NCBI GenBank assembly: GCA_947647735.1
Contig: CANSLJ010000013.1
Location: forward strand, 1-64,000
DNA: 64,000 nt
Direction: 5' to 3'
Source: an uncultured bacterium
Lineage (GTDB): Bacteria; Bacillota; Clostridia; Lachnospirales; Lachnospiraceae
Made by a program: the position numbers and the translations under genes. Shown in pieces: positions 7,457 through 16,837 of the stretch (the first letter of the stretch is position 1; each line of letters begins with the position of its first letter). The notes beneath the pieces are model-generated. The model saw nothing but the letters and a program-made list of their open reading frames with translations. It did no database searches and had not been told where the DNA came from.

Positions 7457-8317
7457 ATGAAAAATATTGAAAAAAAGAGGCCGGTATTAAGCTGTGTAAT
7501 ACTGTTTACGATATGCAGCTTAGCCAGAATAATAGAATATTTTTGGGTAAAGACGGATGAAACAATCATTGCGGAAAATTTTCTGCACAAAGCTTTTGGA
7601 ATTGTTGTTTTGGCGATTGTCCTTCATTCTCGCGGCAATACTTGGAAAAGCATTGGATTTATAAAGGGTAAAACAGTATCTGATATTCTGAAAGGTTTTC
7701 TGTTAGGAGGGTGCTGCTTCTTTGCTGCCTATTCTATGGAATGCCTGATGCTTTACCAAACCAATCAGAATGTATCGTTAGACTTTTATATAAGTGGATT
7801 TACACTAAATGGAGAAGCGATAAGGCATGATGGTTCTCTTTTCCTGCTTTTATGTATTGTACTGAACATCGTAAATGTATGGATGGAGGAGGGTGTCTTT
7901 CGCGGCTTATTTATGAAAATTCTTGCTGAAAAGCTATCCTTTATCCGTGCCGTACTTCTTATCGCTTTTTTATTTGGAATCTGGCACCTGGTTATGCCGC
8001 TTCGAGATTATGTGCAGGGGAATATATCGTTTGTGGGTGCCCTGATCATGGGGATTGGTTATATTGTATTGGCTGGGATTATGAGTGCAAAATGGTCGCT
8101 CCTATATAAAATGACAGGGGCATTGTGGATGGGACTTGGCGACCACTTGTTTAATAATATTATCGTAACGAATCTGCTTCATGTGATTTCTAATGGTGAA
8201 GCGGATCGTATGCAGATTATACGAATTATGATTGGCCAGATGTTATCTTTTGCTATTATCACGATATGGTATAGGAAAATATGGAAGAATGCCAGATATG
8301 GAGAAGTTGAAGATTGA
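7457..8317 (+). CDS. CPBP-family intramembrane metalloprotease (Abi/CAAX protease-like)
   Basis: A 286-residue polytopic protein with about seven membrane segments. The three CPBP motifs are present: EExxxR as E144-E145...R149 in MEEGVFRG, a first His in FGIWHL (H177), and a second His in GDHLFNN (H230). These form the metal site of the glutamic/metallo intramembrane proteases, which also include bacteriocin self-immunity proteins (PlnI/SkkI types). Between a LytTR two-component system and an ABC exporter, a role in peptide maturation or immunity is likely by context. The substrate is unknown. Confidence 0.9.
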   Translation: MKNIEKKRPVLSCVILFTICSLARIIEYFWVKTDETIIAENFLHKAFGIVVLAIVLHSRGNTWKSIGFIKGKTVSDILKGFLLGGCCFFAAYSMECLMLYQTNQNVSLDFYISGFTLNGEAIRHDGSLFLLLCIVLNIVNVWMEEGVFRGLFMKILAEKLSFIRAVLLIAFLFGIWHLVMPLRDYVQGNISFVGALIMGIGYIVLAGIMSAKWSLLYKMTGALWMGLGDHLFNNIIVTNLLHVISNGEADRMQIIRIMIGQMLSFAIITIWYRKIWKNARYGEVED

Positions 8318-8388
8318 TATGAAAGAACTCAGCAATTTTCTCAGAAAATAACAGCAACGAAAATCGGGAATTATGGAGGGAATGGAGT

Positions 8389-9051
8389 ATGTCGCTGGGA
8401 TTGCAGAGAGGAATGGACTTGTTTGATCGGATAAACACACGTATGCTTATATCACCATTTATTGCAGGTGTTGCTTTGGGGATAACTGCGAAATTTGCGG
8501 ATGGGCGTGAAATCCTGTACTATTTCCCGATACTTGCTGATATCATGGGACGGTTCGGCATATGGGTCTGGGTAGCGGCCCTGATAGCGATTCGCTCCAG
8601 GACACCTTTACTTGCAGCGGCCCGTTCCCCGGCGTTTTTTGCCGGAATGCTGATTGCATATTATGGATATACGGTTTTATTTTTGGGATTTTTTCCGAAA
8701 TCGCAGATGATTTTGTGGGGAACGGCCGCTATGGTCACTCCGTTTTGCGGTTTCCTGATATGGCATGTACATAAAAGGAAGCATTACGCCAGTTGGATTG
8801 CTTCACTGCCTTTTGCTCTGTTTTTTACGGAATGGTATTTAACGGTTTTCAGGGAATGGTATCTTACGGTGGAAGATAAGCTGTTATTATTGATTGTTTA
8901 TATAGGAATGACTTTTTCGCTATTGGCAGCGGTTCCGGCGAAAAAAAGGTTATTTGGGCTGCTTTATGGAGTATTCCTGTCAATGCTGTTGATATGGCTG
9001 GTACAGGCAGGTATCATAGTGAACTTATATGAGCAAATGCTGAATGTATAG
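8389..9051 (+). CDS. Polytopic membrane protein of unknown function
   Basis: A 220-residue protein with about seven hydrophobic segments: ISPFIAGVALGITA, FGIWVWVAALIAI, SPAFFAGMLIAYYGYTVLFL, MILWGTAAMVTPFCGFLIWH and others. A short internal tandem repeat, EWYLTV-FR-EWYLTV (near residues 147-160), comes from a 24-base duplication. There is no catalytic motif. GTAAMVTPFCGFLIWHV and the neighbouring ABC genes suggest a partner of the exporter or immunity function. A clear ribosome site (GGAGGGAATGG) precedes the ATG. Confidence 0.7.
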   Translation: MSLGLQRGMDLFDRINTRMLISPFIAGVALGITAKFADGREILYYFPILADIMGRFGIWVWVAALIAIRSRTPLLAAARSPAFFAGMLIAYYGYTVLFLGFFPKSQMILWGTAAMVTPFCGFLIWHVHKRKHYASWIASLPFALFFTEWYLTVFREWYLTVEDKLLLLIVYIGMTFSLLAAVPAKKRLFGLLYGVFLSMLLIWLVQAGIIVNLYEQMLNV

Positions 9052-9086
9052 TTTTGTTTCAAATATAAGGAGGGGAGGAAAAGAGA

Positions 9087-9263
9087 ATGCGTCATATTTA
9101 TATTCGTGGAATCATTGGACTGATTTGGCTGATTGCGGCTATTGTATGCGGGGGATCCGGAAATTTCCCGATGGCGGGCCTTTATCTGGTTTTAGCAGGG
9201 GTATTTCTATATTCCGCATATGCGGCATGGAAAAAGGAAAAGAACGGCAAAGGGGGCAGGTAA
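9087..9263 (+). CDS. 58-residue two-span membrane protein
   Basis: ATG 9087 follows AAGGAGGGGAGG. The protein has two membrane segments (IIGLIWLIAAIVCGG and MAGLYLVLAGVFLYSAYAAW) and a basic tail (KKEKNGKGGR). Its stop at 9261-9263 is one base before the ATG of the ABC ATPase, so it belongs to the same transcription unit. Its function is unknown; small proteins of this shape often accompany two-component ABC exporters. Confidence 0.7.
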   Translation: MRHIYIRGIIGLIWLIAAIVCGGSGNFPMAGLYLVLAGVFLYSAYAAWKKEKNGKGGR

Positions 9264-9264
9264 C

Positions 9265-9972
9265 ATGGAAGAAGTGCTCCTGACTGTGAAAAATCTGGAC
9301 GCATGGTACAATAAGGAGAAAATGGTACTTTCGGATTTTTCCTTTGAACTGACCGAACGTGAAGCGGCAGGATTGATCAGGTTAAACGGAGCCGGAAAAA
9401 CTACATTTCTAAAGGTGCTTTCCGGTCTGCACCCTGCTTTCCGTTCAGATGGTATCTGTTTTTGCGGTTCCCCCGTGGATTTCAGGAAACAGGATTTTAA
9501 GCTGTGCCGCTATACGGTGTTTGCCGAGGACAATTCATTTTCGTATTTTACGTTCCGGGAATACATGGCCTATGTATGCAACGCTTATGGGAAGGTGGTT
9601 CCGGACGTGTCAGAGTTGATACGGGGGTTTCATTTTGAAGAGTATGCGGATACCCTGTTGCGGGAGCTGTCAACCGGGAACCGGAAAAAAGCGTTTCTGA
9701 TCACGGCGTTTGCCCTGAAACCCAGACTGCTTCTCCTGGATGAGCCGGTGAATGGGCTGGATTTCCAGAGTACAGAATATCTGTATCAGCAGATTGCCGG
9801 ATACAAGGAGCATGGGACCGTTCTGTTTTCCTCCCACATCCTGGAGAGTATCACACTGACTTCTGACCGGGTATTTGTTCTGGAGGATGGGAAAATCCGG
9901 CAGACATTTGAGCACGGTCAGATTAATGCCGCAGACATCCGGGAGGCTTTGCATGATGAAAATGACAGGTAA
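9265..9972 (+). CDS. ABC transporter ATP-binding protein with an altered Walker A
   Basis: A 235-residue ATPase of the two-gene exporter type. The P-loop reads RLNGAGKTT (39-47), where the first residue of GxxGxGK(S/T) is Arg39 instead of Gly/Ala. Lys45 and Thr46 are present. The signature is weak but recognisable (LSTGNRKK). Walker B is LLLLDEPVNGLD, and the H-loop is FSSHI. It probably powers the membrane partner that overlaps it. Substrates of this class include bacteriocins and antibiotics. The Arg could weaken nucleotide binding or be tolerated. Confidence 0.88.
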   Translation: MEEVLLTVKNLDAWYNKEKMVLSDFSFELTEREAAGLIRLNGAGKTTFLKVLSGLHPAFRSDGICFCGSPVDFRKQDFKLCRYTVFAEDNSFSYFTFREYMAYVCNAYGKVVPDVSELIRGFHFEEYADTLLRELSTGNRKKAFLITAFALKPRLLLLDEPVNGLDFQSTEYLYQQIAGYKEHGTVLFSSHILESITLTSDRVFVLEDGKIRQTFEHGQINAADIREALHDENDR

Positions 9973-11170
9973 AGCCTTCGCCAAAAAGCTGTTTGGAGCA
10001 AAATATGAGCGCCTGCCCCGGACGCTTTTGATTTACATAATTGTATTTTGGGGGCTGTATATCGCAGGCTGTCAGGTGCAGATTGCGTCCCCTGTCCGGG
10101 TTCTGATGGTAAGCGCCTTTACGGCCGGCGTGATGTGGCAGGCTCTTTCTTCCAAAGATAATGCGGAGGAACTTAAGGCTATGCTGATGCTGCCTTTCCG
10201 GCATCGGGAATTTGTTTTCTCCTATGTAGCCGCGCTGGGAGCTTATGCGATCCTTACAAAGACAGGGCTGCTTCTGGCAGTTTTGCTGGCCGTTTCGGAA
10301 TGGAAGGCGATAGAAATCATCGGAATTGTGATCTGTATGCTTCATGCTGTCCTTATGGCGGCTGCTGTTTATTCTCTGAGAAAATACTGGTATGCGGATG
10401 TTCTCTGGACTGCTATCGTGGTGGCTGCCATTCTTCTTTGCGGAAGCAGGACATGGATAAATCTGCTGCTGCCTGCAAATGGGATGTTTGCCGTTCTGTT
10501 CCTGTGGAGGGCAGACGGATATGCTTTTTATCAGTGGGAGAGTAAGAGAAGTTATGCTGCCAGGCAGAAGAAAAGGGCTTCTTTATGGCGGTATTTTTTC
10601 CGATATCTCACTTGCCGCAAAAATTACCTGCTCAATATTGCTGTGATGTGGTGTGTTGCTCTTGTAATACCTTATTTTCTGAAAGAAATAGCCGGACTGT
10701 CCGTTGTCCCGATTGGCTTTGCGGTGTTATCTTTGAATACGCCCATCTGTATCCTGCTGTCCTGTGACCGTGATCTGGAGCAGGCGGTCCGCTTTCTGCC
10801 CGGACAAAAACGGCGTTTTTGCATTCCGTATTGCCTGTTCATTTTCTTGTGTAACATGATGGCAGATGCGATATTTCTCATAAGCTGGCAGACACAAAAC
10901 GGCGGGGTCACTGTCTTTATGGCTTGTGGGGCAGTTTTCTTTGCTATGCAGAGTGCGGTGCTGTCTGTGCTGCTGGAGTGGTTTTATCCCATCCGGGACT
11001 GGAAGATTGAAAGCGACCTGTGGCACCATCCGCGGAAATATGTGGTTCCGGCGGTAATGCTGCTGCTTGCGGGAATTGCTGCTTGGCCGGTGCTGCTGTA
11101 TATCCTATTGATTCTGTTGGCAATGGAAATTACAACCCTGCTTTTTGTATGTTGGAGGCATCCGAAGTGA
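9953..11170 (+). CDS. ABC exporter membrane subunit
   Basis: 405 residues starting at ATG 9953, which overlaps the ATPase gene by 20 bases and has GGGAGG 6 bases upstream. It has about ten hydrophobic segments in two halves, separated by a basic loop (KRSYAARQKKRASLWRYFFR). The layout resembles ABC-2-type permeases that pair with a single ATPase. There is no extracellular protease or peptidase domain. Overlap and coupling with 9265-9972 make it the transport partner. The substrate is unknown; a role in peptide export or self-protection is plausible from context. Confidence 0.8.
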   Translation: MMKMTGKAFAKKLFGAKYERLPRTLLIYIIVFWGLYIAGCQVQIASPVRVLMVSAFTAGVMWQALSSKDNAEELKAMLMLPFRHREFVFSYVAALGAYAILTKTGLLLAVLLAVSEWKAIEIIGIVICMLHAVLMAAAVYSLRKYWYADVLWTAIVVAAILLCGSRTWINLLLPANGMFAVLFLWRADGYAFYQWESKRSYAARQKKRASLWRYFFRYLTCRKNYLLNIAVMWCVALVIPYFLKEIAGLSVVPIGFAVLSLNTPICILLSCDRDLEQAVRFLPGQKRRFCIPYCLFIFLCNMMADAIFLISWQTQNGGVTVFMACGAVFFAMQSAVLSVLLEWFYPIRDWKIESDLWHHPRKYVVPAVMLLLAGIAAWPVLLYILLILLAMEITTLLFVCWRHPK

Positions 11171-11314
11171 TGGATAAAAAAAGATTGAAAACAGATAGTA
11201 TGCTTTTAAGGGGAAAGAGCAGAACCGTGTCAATGTTGTGCCGATGGTGTGCCAATTTTTATTTTATAAAAAAGAACCGGGCAGGTCTGGGAAAAATGAA
11301 TACAGCATGTTTTT

Positions 11315-11458
11315 ATGGAAAAAAGAGAAATGCTGATGCACAGGAAGCAGATCACGGAGGACCTGAAAAAAATATTCTTTTACACTGGAATTATCTTCTC
11401 CTTCACATATGTAACGGCAGGACTTCCCTATATCAATCGAATTTATCAAGTAATATAA
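11315..11458 (+). CDS. Possible 47-residue membrane peptide
   Basis: MEKREMLMHRKQITEDLKKI followed by a membrane segment (FFYTGIIFSFTYVTAGLPYI) and NRIYQVI. The composition is convincing, but the only upstream ribosome-like site is weak. It may be the end of a decayed gene running from 11170, where another frame is open. It closes the ABC/CPBP cassette. Confidence 0.35.
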   Translation: MEKREMLMHRKQITEDLKKIFFYTGIIFSFTYVTAGLPYINRIYQVI

Positions 11459-11772
11459 AGGGCTGTCCTTCTTTAATTATATTTTTTGCAATATCTTTAC
11501 ATATTTCAGTTCTCGATATCAACACGCTGTTCAAAAGTTAAATGTTTCTGATTGTCTTTATTATTCACAACTAGAATTTAAAAATTCATTTAAGTATAAA
11601 AACAAGGATTTTATTCAGAACGATAGAGGAAGAACAAAAGTTCGATTTCGTATCTATACAAATTTAATGATTTGTGATAAGATAAAAAAGTTCTTTCAGT
11701 GGTGTTTTGTCTGTATGGAATTACAGAGGTACGCTGAGAAACAAAAACAGCAGATCAGAGGTGAACGTTTAA
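11459..11772. other. AT-rich intergenic region before uvrB
   Basis: I see no gene here. It holds the uvrB SOS box (11632-11643) and presumably the uvrB promoter downstream of it, among several AT-rich candidates (for example around TATCTATACAAATTTAAT) none of which stands out. Confidence 0.6.
11632..11643. promoter_or_regulatory. LexA/DinR (SOS) box of uvrBA
   Basis: GAACAAAAGTTC is a perfect GAAC-N4-GTTC palindrome core, 130 bases upstream of the uvrB start. LexA control of uvrBA is standard in Firmicutes. Confidence 0.75.
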
Positions 11773-13785
11773 GTGCAAAATTTTTCTGCGAAAAATGAAC
11801 AAGAAATATTCAAACTTCATTCAGAATACCAGCCCACCGGCGACCAGCCGCAGGCAATAGAGGCTTTGGTGAATGGCTTTAAGAAAGGTAATCAGTTCCA
11901 GACTTTACTGGGGGTTACGGGATCAGGAAAAACCTTCACAATGGCGAATGTGATTCAGGCATTGAATAAGCCGACTCTGGTCATTGCGCACAACAAGACA
12001 CTGGCAGGCCAGCTCTACGGAGAATTCAAGGAGTTTTTCCCTGAGAACGCAGTGGAATATTTTGTCTCCTACTACGATTATTACCAGCCGGAGGCCTACG
12101 TACCGTCCACAGACACCTATATCGCAAAAGACTCCGCCATCAATGATGAAATCGACAAACTGCGGCTGTCCGCCACGGCTTCTCTTTCTGAGAGGCGGGA
12201 TGTGATCGTGGTGGCCAGCGTGTCCTGCATTTACGGCCTGGGAAGCCCGGATGAGTATCAGGAGCTGATCGTGTCTCTGCGGCCGGGGCAGCAGAAGGAC
12301 AGGGATGAGGTACTGAAAGAACTGATCGCGATACAGTATAACAGAAACGATATGGATGTGGAGCGGGGAACGTTCCGGGTGCGGGGCGATACGATAGAAG
12401 TTTACCCGGCGCAGGGCGGGGAGCATCTGATCCGGATTGAGTTTTTCGGGGACGAGATAGACCGGATCATGGAAGTGGATCCGCTGACAGGAGCACCCCA
12501 TGCGGAATTGAGCCATATCTCCATCTTCCCGGCATCCCATTACGTGGTCGCTCAGGAAAAGATCAATGCAGCCTGTGATAACATTGAGAAGGAACTGGAG
12601 AACCAGATCCGGTTTTTTAAGGGCGAGGACAAGCTGCTGGAGGCACAGAGGATTTCTGAAAGGACAAATTTTGATATTGAGATGCTGCGTGAAACCGGCT
12701 TCTGTTCCGGCATTGAGAACTATTCCAGACATCTGAACGGGCTGGAGGCGGGGGCAACGCCTTTTACCCTGATGGATTACTTCAAGGATGATTTCCTAAT
12801 CATTATAGATGAGTCCCATATGACGGTACCTCAGATCGGGGCGATGTTCACGGGCGACCGTTCCCGGAAAACAACGCTGGTGGAGTACGGATTCCGGCTG
12901 CCGTCGGCGCTGGATAACAGGCCGCTCAATTTTTCGGAATTTGAGTCCCATATTGACCAGATGATGTTTGTATCTGCGACGCCTTCCAAATATGAGGCGG
13001 AGCATGAACTGCTGCGGACGGAACAGATCATCCGGCCCACCGGCCTGCTGGATCCGGAGGTATCAGTGCGTCCGGTGGAAGGACAGATCGATGATCTGAT
13101 CTCCGAGATTAATAAAGAAACAGAGAAGAAAAACAAGGTGCTGGTGACAACGCTGACAAAGCGGATGGCGGAGGATCTGACAGAATATATGAAGGATGTG
13201 GGAATCCGTGTGAAGTATCTCCACTCCGACGTGGATACACTGGAGAGAGCAGAGATCATCAGAGATATGCGCCTGGACGTCTTTGATGTACTGGTGGGTA
13301 TCAATCTGCTCAGAGAAGGTTTGGATATTCCGGAGATTTCCCTTGTGGCGATACTGGATGCGGACAAGGAGGGTTTTCTGCGTTCGGAGACCTCTCTGAT
13401 CCAGACCATCGGGCGTGCTGCCAGAAATGCGGACGGGCATGTGATCATGTACGCGGATGTGATAACGGATTCCATGAGAGCTGCGCTGGAGGAGACAGAA
13501 AGGCGTCGAAGCCTGCAGCAGGCCTATAATGAGGAACATGGCATCACGCCGCAGACGATACGAAAGGCAGTCAGGGATCTGATCAGTATTTCCAAAACGG
13601 TGGCGAAGGAAGAAGTGCGGTTTGAGAAAGATCCGGAGTCCATGGATCTGAAGGAACTGGAAAAACTGATCGCGGAAGTGCAGAAGAAGATGAAGAAGGC
13701 GGCAGCGGACCTGGATTTCGAGACAGCAGCCGAACTGCGTGATAAGATGCTGGAGCTGAAGAAAATATTGAATGAGAGGGAGTAG
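11773..13785 (+). CDS. uvrB: Excinuclease ABC subunit B
   Basis: A 670-residue, full-length UvrB, the damage-verifying helicase-like subunit of nucleotide excision repair that receives damaged DNA from UvrA and recruits UvrC. Walker A is GVTGSGKT (47-54). The damage-sensing beta-hairpin region is [12 protein letters not shown] (about 100-111). The helicase motifs include IDESH and, near the C-terminus of the core, QTIGRAARN. The UVR domain that binds UvrC closes the protein ([20 protein letters not shown]). Start is GTG 11773 with AGAGGTGAA 10 bases upstream. uvrA follows after 76 bases. The gene is probably SOS-induced through the box at 11632. A degraded partial copy lies 10 kb upstream. 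Confidence 0.98.
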   Translation: MQNFSAKNEQEIFKLHSEYQPTGDQPQAIEALVNGFKKGNQFQTLLGVTGSGKTFTMANVIQALNKPTLVIAHNKTLAGQLYGEFKEFFPENAVEYFVSYYDYYQPEAYVPSTDTYIAKDSAINDEIDKLRLSATASLSERRDVIVVASVSCIYGLGSPDEYQELIVSLRPGQQKDRDEVLKELIAIQYNRNDMDVERGTFRVRGDTIEVYPAQGGEHLIRIEFFGDEIDRIMEVDPLTGAPHAELSHISIFPASHYVVAQEKINAACDNIEKELENQIRFFKGEDKLLEAQRISERTNFDIEMLRETGFCSGIENYSRHLNGLEAGATPFTLMDYFKDDFLIIIDESHMTVPQIGAMFTGDRSRKTTLVEYGFRLPSALDNRPLNFSEFESHIDQMMFVSATPSKYEAEHELLRTEQIIRPTGLLDPEVSVRPVEGQIDDLISEINKETEKKNKVLVTTLTKRMAEDLTEYMKDVGIRVKYLHSDVDTLERAEIIRDMRLDVFDVLVGINLLREGLDIPEISLVAILDADKEGFLRSETSLIQTIGRAARNADGHVIMYADVITDSMRAALEETERRRSLQQAYNEEHGITPQTIRKAVRDLISISKTVAKEEVRFEKDPESMDLKELEKLIAEVQKKMKKAAADLDFETAAELRDKMLELKKILNERE

Positions 13786-13861
13786 CGCAGGAGGATGATT
13801 CGGAGCAAAATAAACAGGAACAGGGTTTCGGAGCATATTTTTTGAGCTGATGGGAGAGAAA

Positions 13862-16720
13862 ATGGACGAGAATATAAAAATACGTCCCAGAGAGTATATA
13901 AAGATCAGGGGCGCAAGTGAACATAATTTAAAAGATATCGATGTGGATGTGCCGCGAAATGAGTTTGTGGTGCTGACAGGGCTGTCAGGTTCCGGAAAAT
14001 CTTCTCTGGCTTTTGATACGATCTATGCGGAGGGGCAGCGCCGATATATGGAATCTTTGTCTTCCTACGCGAGGCAGTTTCTGGGGCAGATGGAGAAGCC
14101 CAATGTGGAAAAGATAGAGGGGCTTTCCCCGGCGATATCCATAGACCAGAAATCCACCAACAGGAATCCGCGCTCCACTGTGGGAACGGTGACGGAGATC
14201 TATGATTATTTCAGACTGTTATACGCAAGGATCGGTATCCCCCACTGCCCGAAATGCGGCAGGGAGATTCATAAGACTACCGTGGATGAGATGGTGGATT
14301 ACATTTTGAATATGGAAACAGGAACCAGGATCCAGCTTCTTGCGCCGGTGGTGAGAGGCAGGAAGGGCGAGCATGTAAAGGTGTTAGAGCGCGCACGCAG
14401 AAGCGGTTATGTGCGTGTACGTGTGGACGGAAACCTGTACGATCTGTCGGAGGAGATCAAGCTGGAGAAAAACATCAAACATTCCATCGAGATTGTAGTT
14501 GACAGGCTTGTCATAAAAGAGGGAATTGAGAGAAGGCTGACAGATTCCCTGGAGAATGTGCTGGAGCTGGCGAATGGACTGGCGATCGTGGACATTATCG
14601 ACGGGGAGAGCCTGACCTTCAGTCAGAGTTTTGCCTGTCCGGATTGTGAGATCAGCATCACGGAGATCGAGCCGAGAAGTTTTTCCTTTAACAATCCTTT
14701 TGGCGCCTGCCCGGATTGTTTCGGACTTGGTTATAAAATGGAGTTTGACGCAAGGCTGATGATCCCGGATGAATCGCTGAGCCTGAACGGCGGGGCAATT
14801 CAGGTGATGGGGTGGCAGTCCAGCAAGGATAAGGGCAGTTTTACCCATGCCCTGCTGGAGGCGCTGGCAAATGAGTATGATTTCAGTCTGGACACGCCCT
14901 GGAGGGAACTTCCTCCCGGGATCAGGGACATGCTGGTTTCCGGCACCGGGGGGAAAGAAGTAAAGGTACATTATAAAGGGCAGCGCGGAGAAGGCATTTA
15001 TCCGGTGGCTTTTTCAGGGCTTATCAAAAATGTGGAACAGCGTTATCGGGAGACCTATTCGGAGACTGCGAAGGCGGAATATGAAGAATTCATGCGGGTG
15101 ACGCCCTGTAAGCTCTGTGGCGGCAGGCGGCTGAAACGGGAATCTCTGGCGGTCACGGTGGACGATAAAAATATTTATGAACTGACAGCAATGTCACTTG
15201 GGAATCTTCACGCTTTTCTACAGGAAATGAAGCTGACAAAACAGCAGGAACTGATCGGAAAGCAGATATTAAAGGAGATTCGTGCAAGAGTAGGATTTCT
15301 GATCGATGTAGGGCTCAACTATCTGTCTCTGGCAAGGGCAACGGCTACCCTCTCCGGCGGGGAGGCGCAGCGGATCAGGCTTGCCACCCAGATCGGCTCC
15401 GGGCTGGTGGGCGTCTGCTATATTCTGGACGAGCCCAGCATCGGCCTGCATCAGAGGGACAATGACAAGCTGATAAAGACGTTAAAGAACTTAAAGGACA
15501 TGGGAAATACGCTGCTAGTGGTCGAACACGACGAAGATACCATGTGGGCGGCAGACCATATCATTGACATCGGCCCGGGCGCCGGCTCCCACGGCGGACA
15601 GGTGATCGCCCAGGGAACGGCGGAGGAGATCTGCCGGGTGGAAGAATCCATCACAGGGCAGTACCTGAGCGGGAAACTGAAGATACCGGTGCCGGCTGAG
15701 CGAAAAGTGCCGACAGGGTTTTTGACCGTAAAGGGAGCAAGGGAAAACAATCTGAAAAATATAGATGTGGAGATCCCGCTGGGAGTTATGACCTGTGTGA
15801 CAGGCGTGTCAGGTTCGGGGAAGAGTTCCCTGGTCAATGAAATATTATATAAACATCTGGCAAAGAGCCTGAACAGGGCAAGGACGATCGCCGGCGACCA
15901 TGACGATATCCTGGGATTGGAGCAGCTTGACAAGGTGATCAGCATCGATCAGTCTCCTATCGGGCGGACACCCCGTTCCAATCCGGCCACCTATACCGGT
16001 GTATTTGATATGATCCGGGATCTTTTTGCGGCAACGCCGGATGCCAAGGCAAAGGGCTATAAAAAGGGAAGGTTCAGCTTTAATGTGAAGGGCGGGCGCT
16101 GTGAAGCCTGCTCGGGAGACGGCATTTTAAAGATAGAGATGCATTTCCTGCCGGATGTCTATGTGCCCTGTGAAGTCTGCGGCGGAAAACGGTATAACAG
16201 GGAAACGCTGGATGTGAAGTACAAAGGCAAAAGTATTTTCGATGTGTTGGACATGACGGTGGAGGAGGCGCTTGGATTTTTTGAAAATGTGCCCAGTATC
16301 CGCAGGAAGATAGAGACATTGTATGATGTGGGACTTTCCTATATCAAACTGGGACAGCCGTCCACGGAGCTGTCCGGCGGGGAGGCGCAGCGGGTGAAGC
16401 TTGCCACGGAGCTCTCCAGAAAAAGCACGGGACGGACCATTTATATTCTGGATGAGCCGACCACGGGGCTGCACTTTGCGGATGTGCACAAGCTGGTTGA
16501 AATTCTGCACAGGCTGACAGAAGGTGGAAATACGGTGGTGGTGATCGAGCATAACTTGGATGTTATTAAAACAGCGGATTATATTATTGATATCGGTCCA
16601 GAGGGGGGAGATGGCGGCGGCCGGATCGTTGCCCTTGGGACACCGGAAGAAGTGGCAAAAAACCCCAAATCTTATACAGGGAAGTATATAAGGAAAATGT
16701 TGGATAAAAGTAAAAGATAA
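13862..16720 (+). CDS. uvrA: Excinuclease ABC subunit A
   Basis: 952 residues from ATG 13862 (GGGAG 5 bases upstream; ATG 13850 is an alternative). It is the dimeric ABC-type ATPase that first scans DNA for lesions. Both nucleotide-binding domains are complete: Walker [10 protein letters not shown] near residue 40 and GVSGSGKSS near 650, signatures [12 protein letters not shown] and [12 protein letters not shown], and Walker [11 protein letters not shown] and [10 protein letters not shown]. Zinc-binding CxxC pairs are present ([14 protein letters not shown] with [16 protein letters not shown] with CEVCGGKR). It is co-oriented with uvrB and probably in one operon. Confidence 0.98.
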   Translation: MDENIKIRPREYIKIRGASEHNLKDIDVDVPRNEFVVLTGLSGSGKSSLAFDTIYAEGQRRYMESLSSYARQFLGQMEKPNVEKIEGLSPAISIDQKSTNRNPRSTVGTVTEIYDYFRLLYARIGIPHCPKCGREIHKTTVDEMVDYILNMETGTRIQLLAPVVRGRKGEHVKVLERARRSGYVRVRVDGNLYDLSEEIKLEKNIKHSIEIVVDRLVIKEGIERRLTDSLENVLELANGLAIVDIIDGESLTFSQSFACPDCEISITEIEPRSFSFNNPFGACPDCFGLGYKMEFDARLMIPDESLSLNGGAIQVMGWQSSKDKGSFTHALLEALANEYDFSLDTPWRELPPGIRDMLVSGTGGKEVKVHYKGQRGEGIYPVAFSGLIKNVEQRYRETYSETAKAEYEEFMRVTPCKLCGGRRLKRESLAVTVDDKNIYELTAMSLGNLHAFLQEMKLTKQQELIGKQILKEIRARVGFLIDVGLNYLSLARATATLSGGEAQRIRLATQIGSGLVGVCYILDEPSIGLHQRDNDKLIKTLKNLKDMGNTLLVVEHDEDTMWAADHIIDIGPGAGSHGGQVIAQGTAEEICRVEESITGQYLSGKLKIPVPAERKVPTGFLTVKGARENNLKNIDVEIPLGVMTCVTGVSGSGKSSLVNEILYKHLAKSLNRARTIAGDHDDILGLEQLDKVISIDQSPIGRTPRSNPATYTGVFDMIRDLFAATPDAKAKGYKKGRFSFNVKGGRCEACSGDGILKIEMHFLPDVYVPCEVCGGKRYNRETLDVKYKGKSIFDVLDMTVEEALGFFENVPSIRRKIETLYDVGLSYIKLGQPSTELSGGEAQRVKLATELSRKSTGRTIYILDEPTTGLHFADVHKLVEILHRLTEGGNTVVVIEHNLDVIKTADYIIDIGPEGGDGGGRIVALGTPEEVAKNPKSYTGKYIRKMLDKSKR

Positions 16721-16837
16721 TTATTAAAATTTATGAAGAATCTGTAAATTTGCTTGTATTTAGAGGCTGGATTTGGTATGCTGAAAAAAACTATTGTTAT
16801 GTTAATCAGACTATCATTTCTGAATGGGAGGTTTTTT

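Noticed and set aside
1433-11458. Integrative element between cysK and uvrB
   Set aside because: No integrase, transposase, relaxase or clear attachment repeats were found. Only the uvrB stump suggests an insertion, so I report it as an accessory region and not as a named element.
12831-13475. Long antisense ORF (214 codons) across uvrB
   Set aside because: It mirrors the uvrB codon structure, has low-complexity Ser/Arg composition and no ribosome site.
14384-14971. Antisense ORF (195 codons) inside uvrA
   Set aside because: Shadow of a conserved gene; no family match in the translation and no upstream signals.
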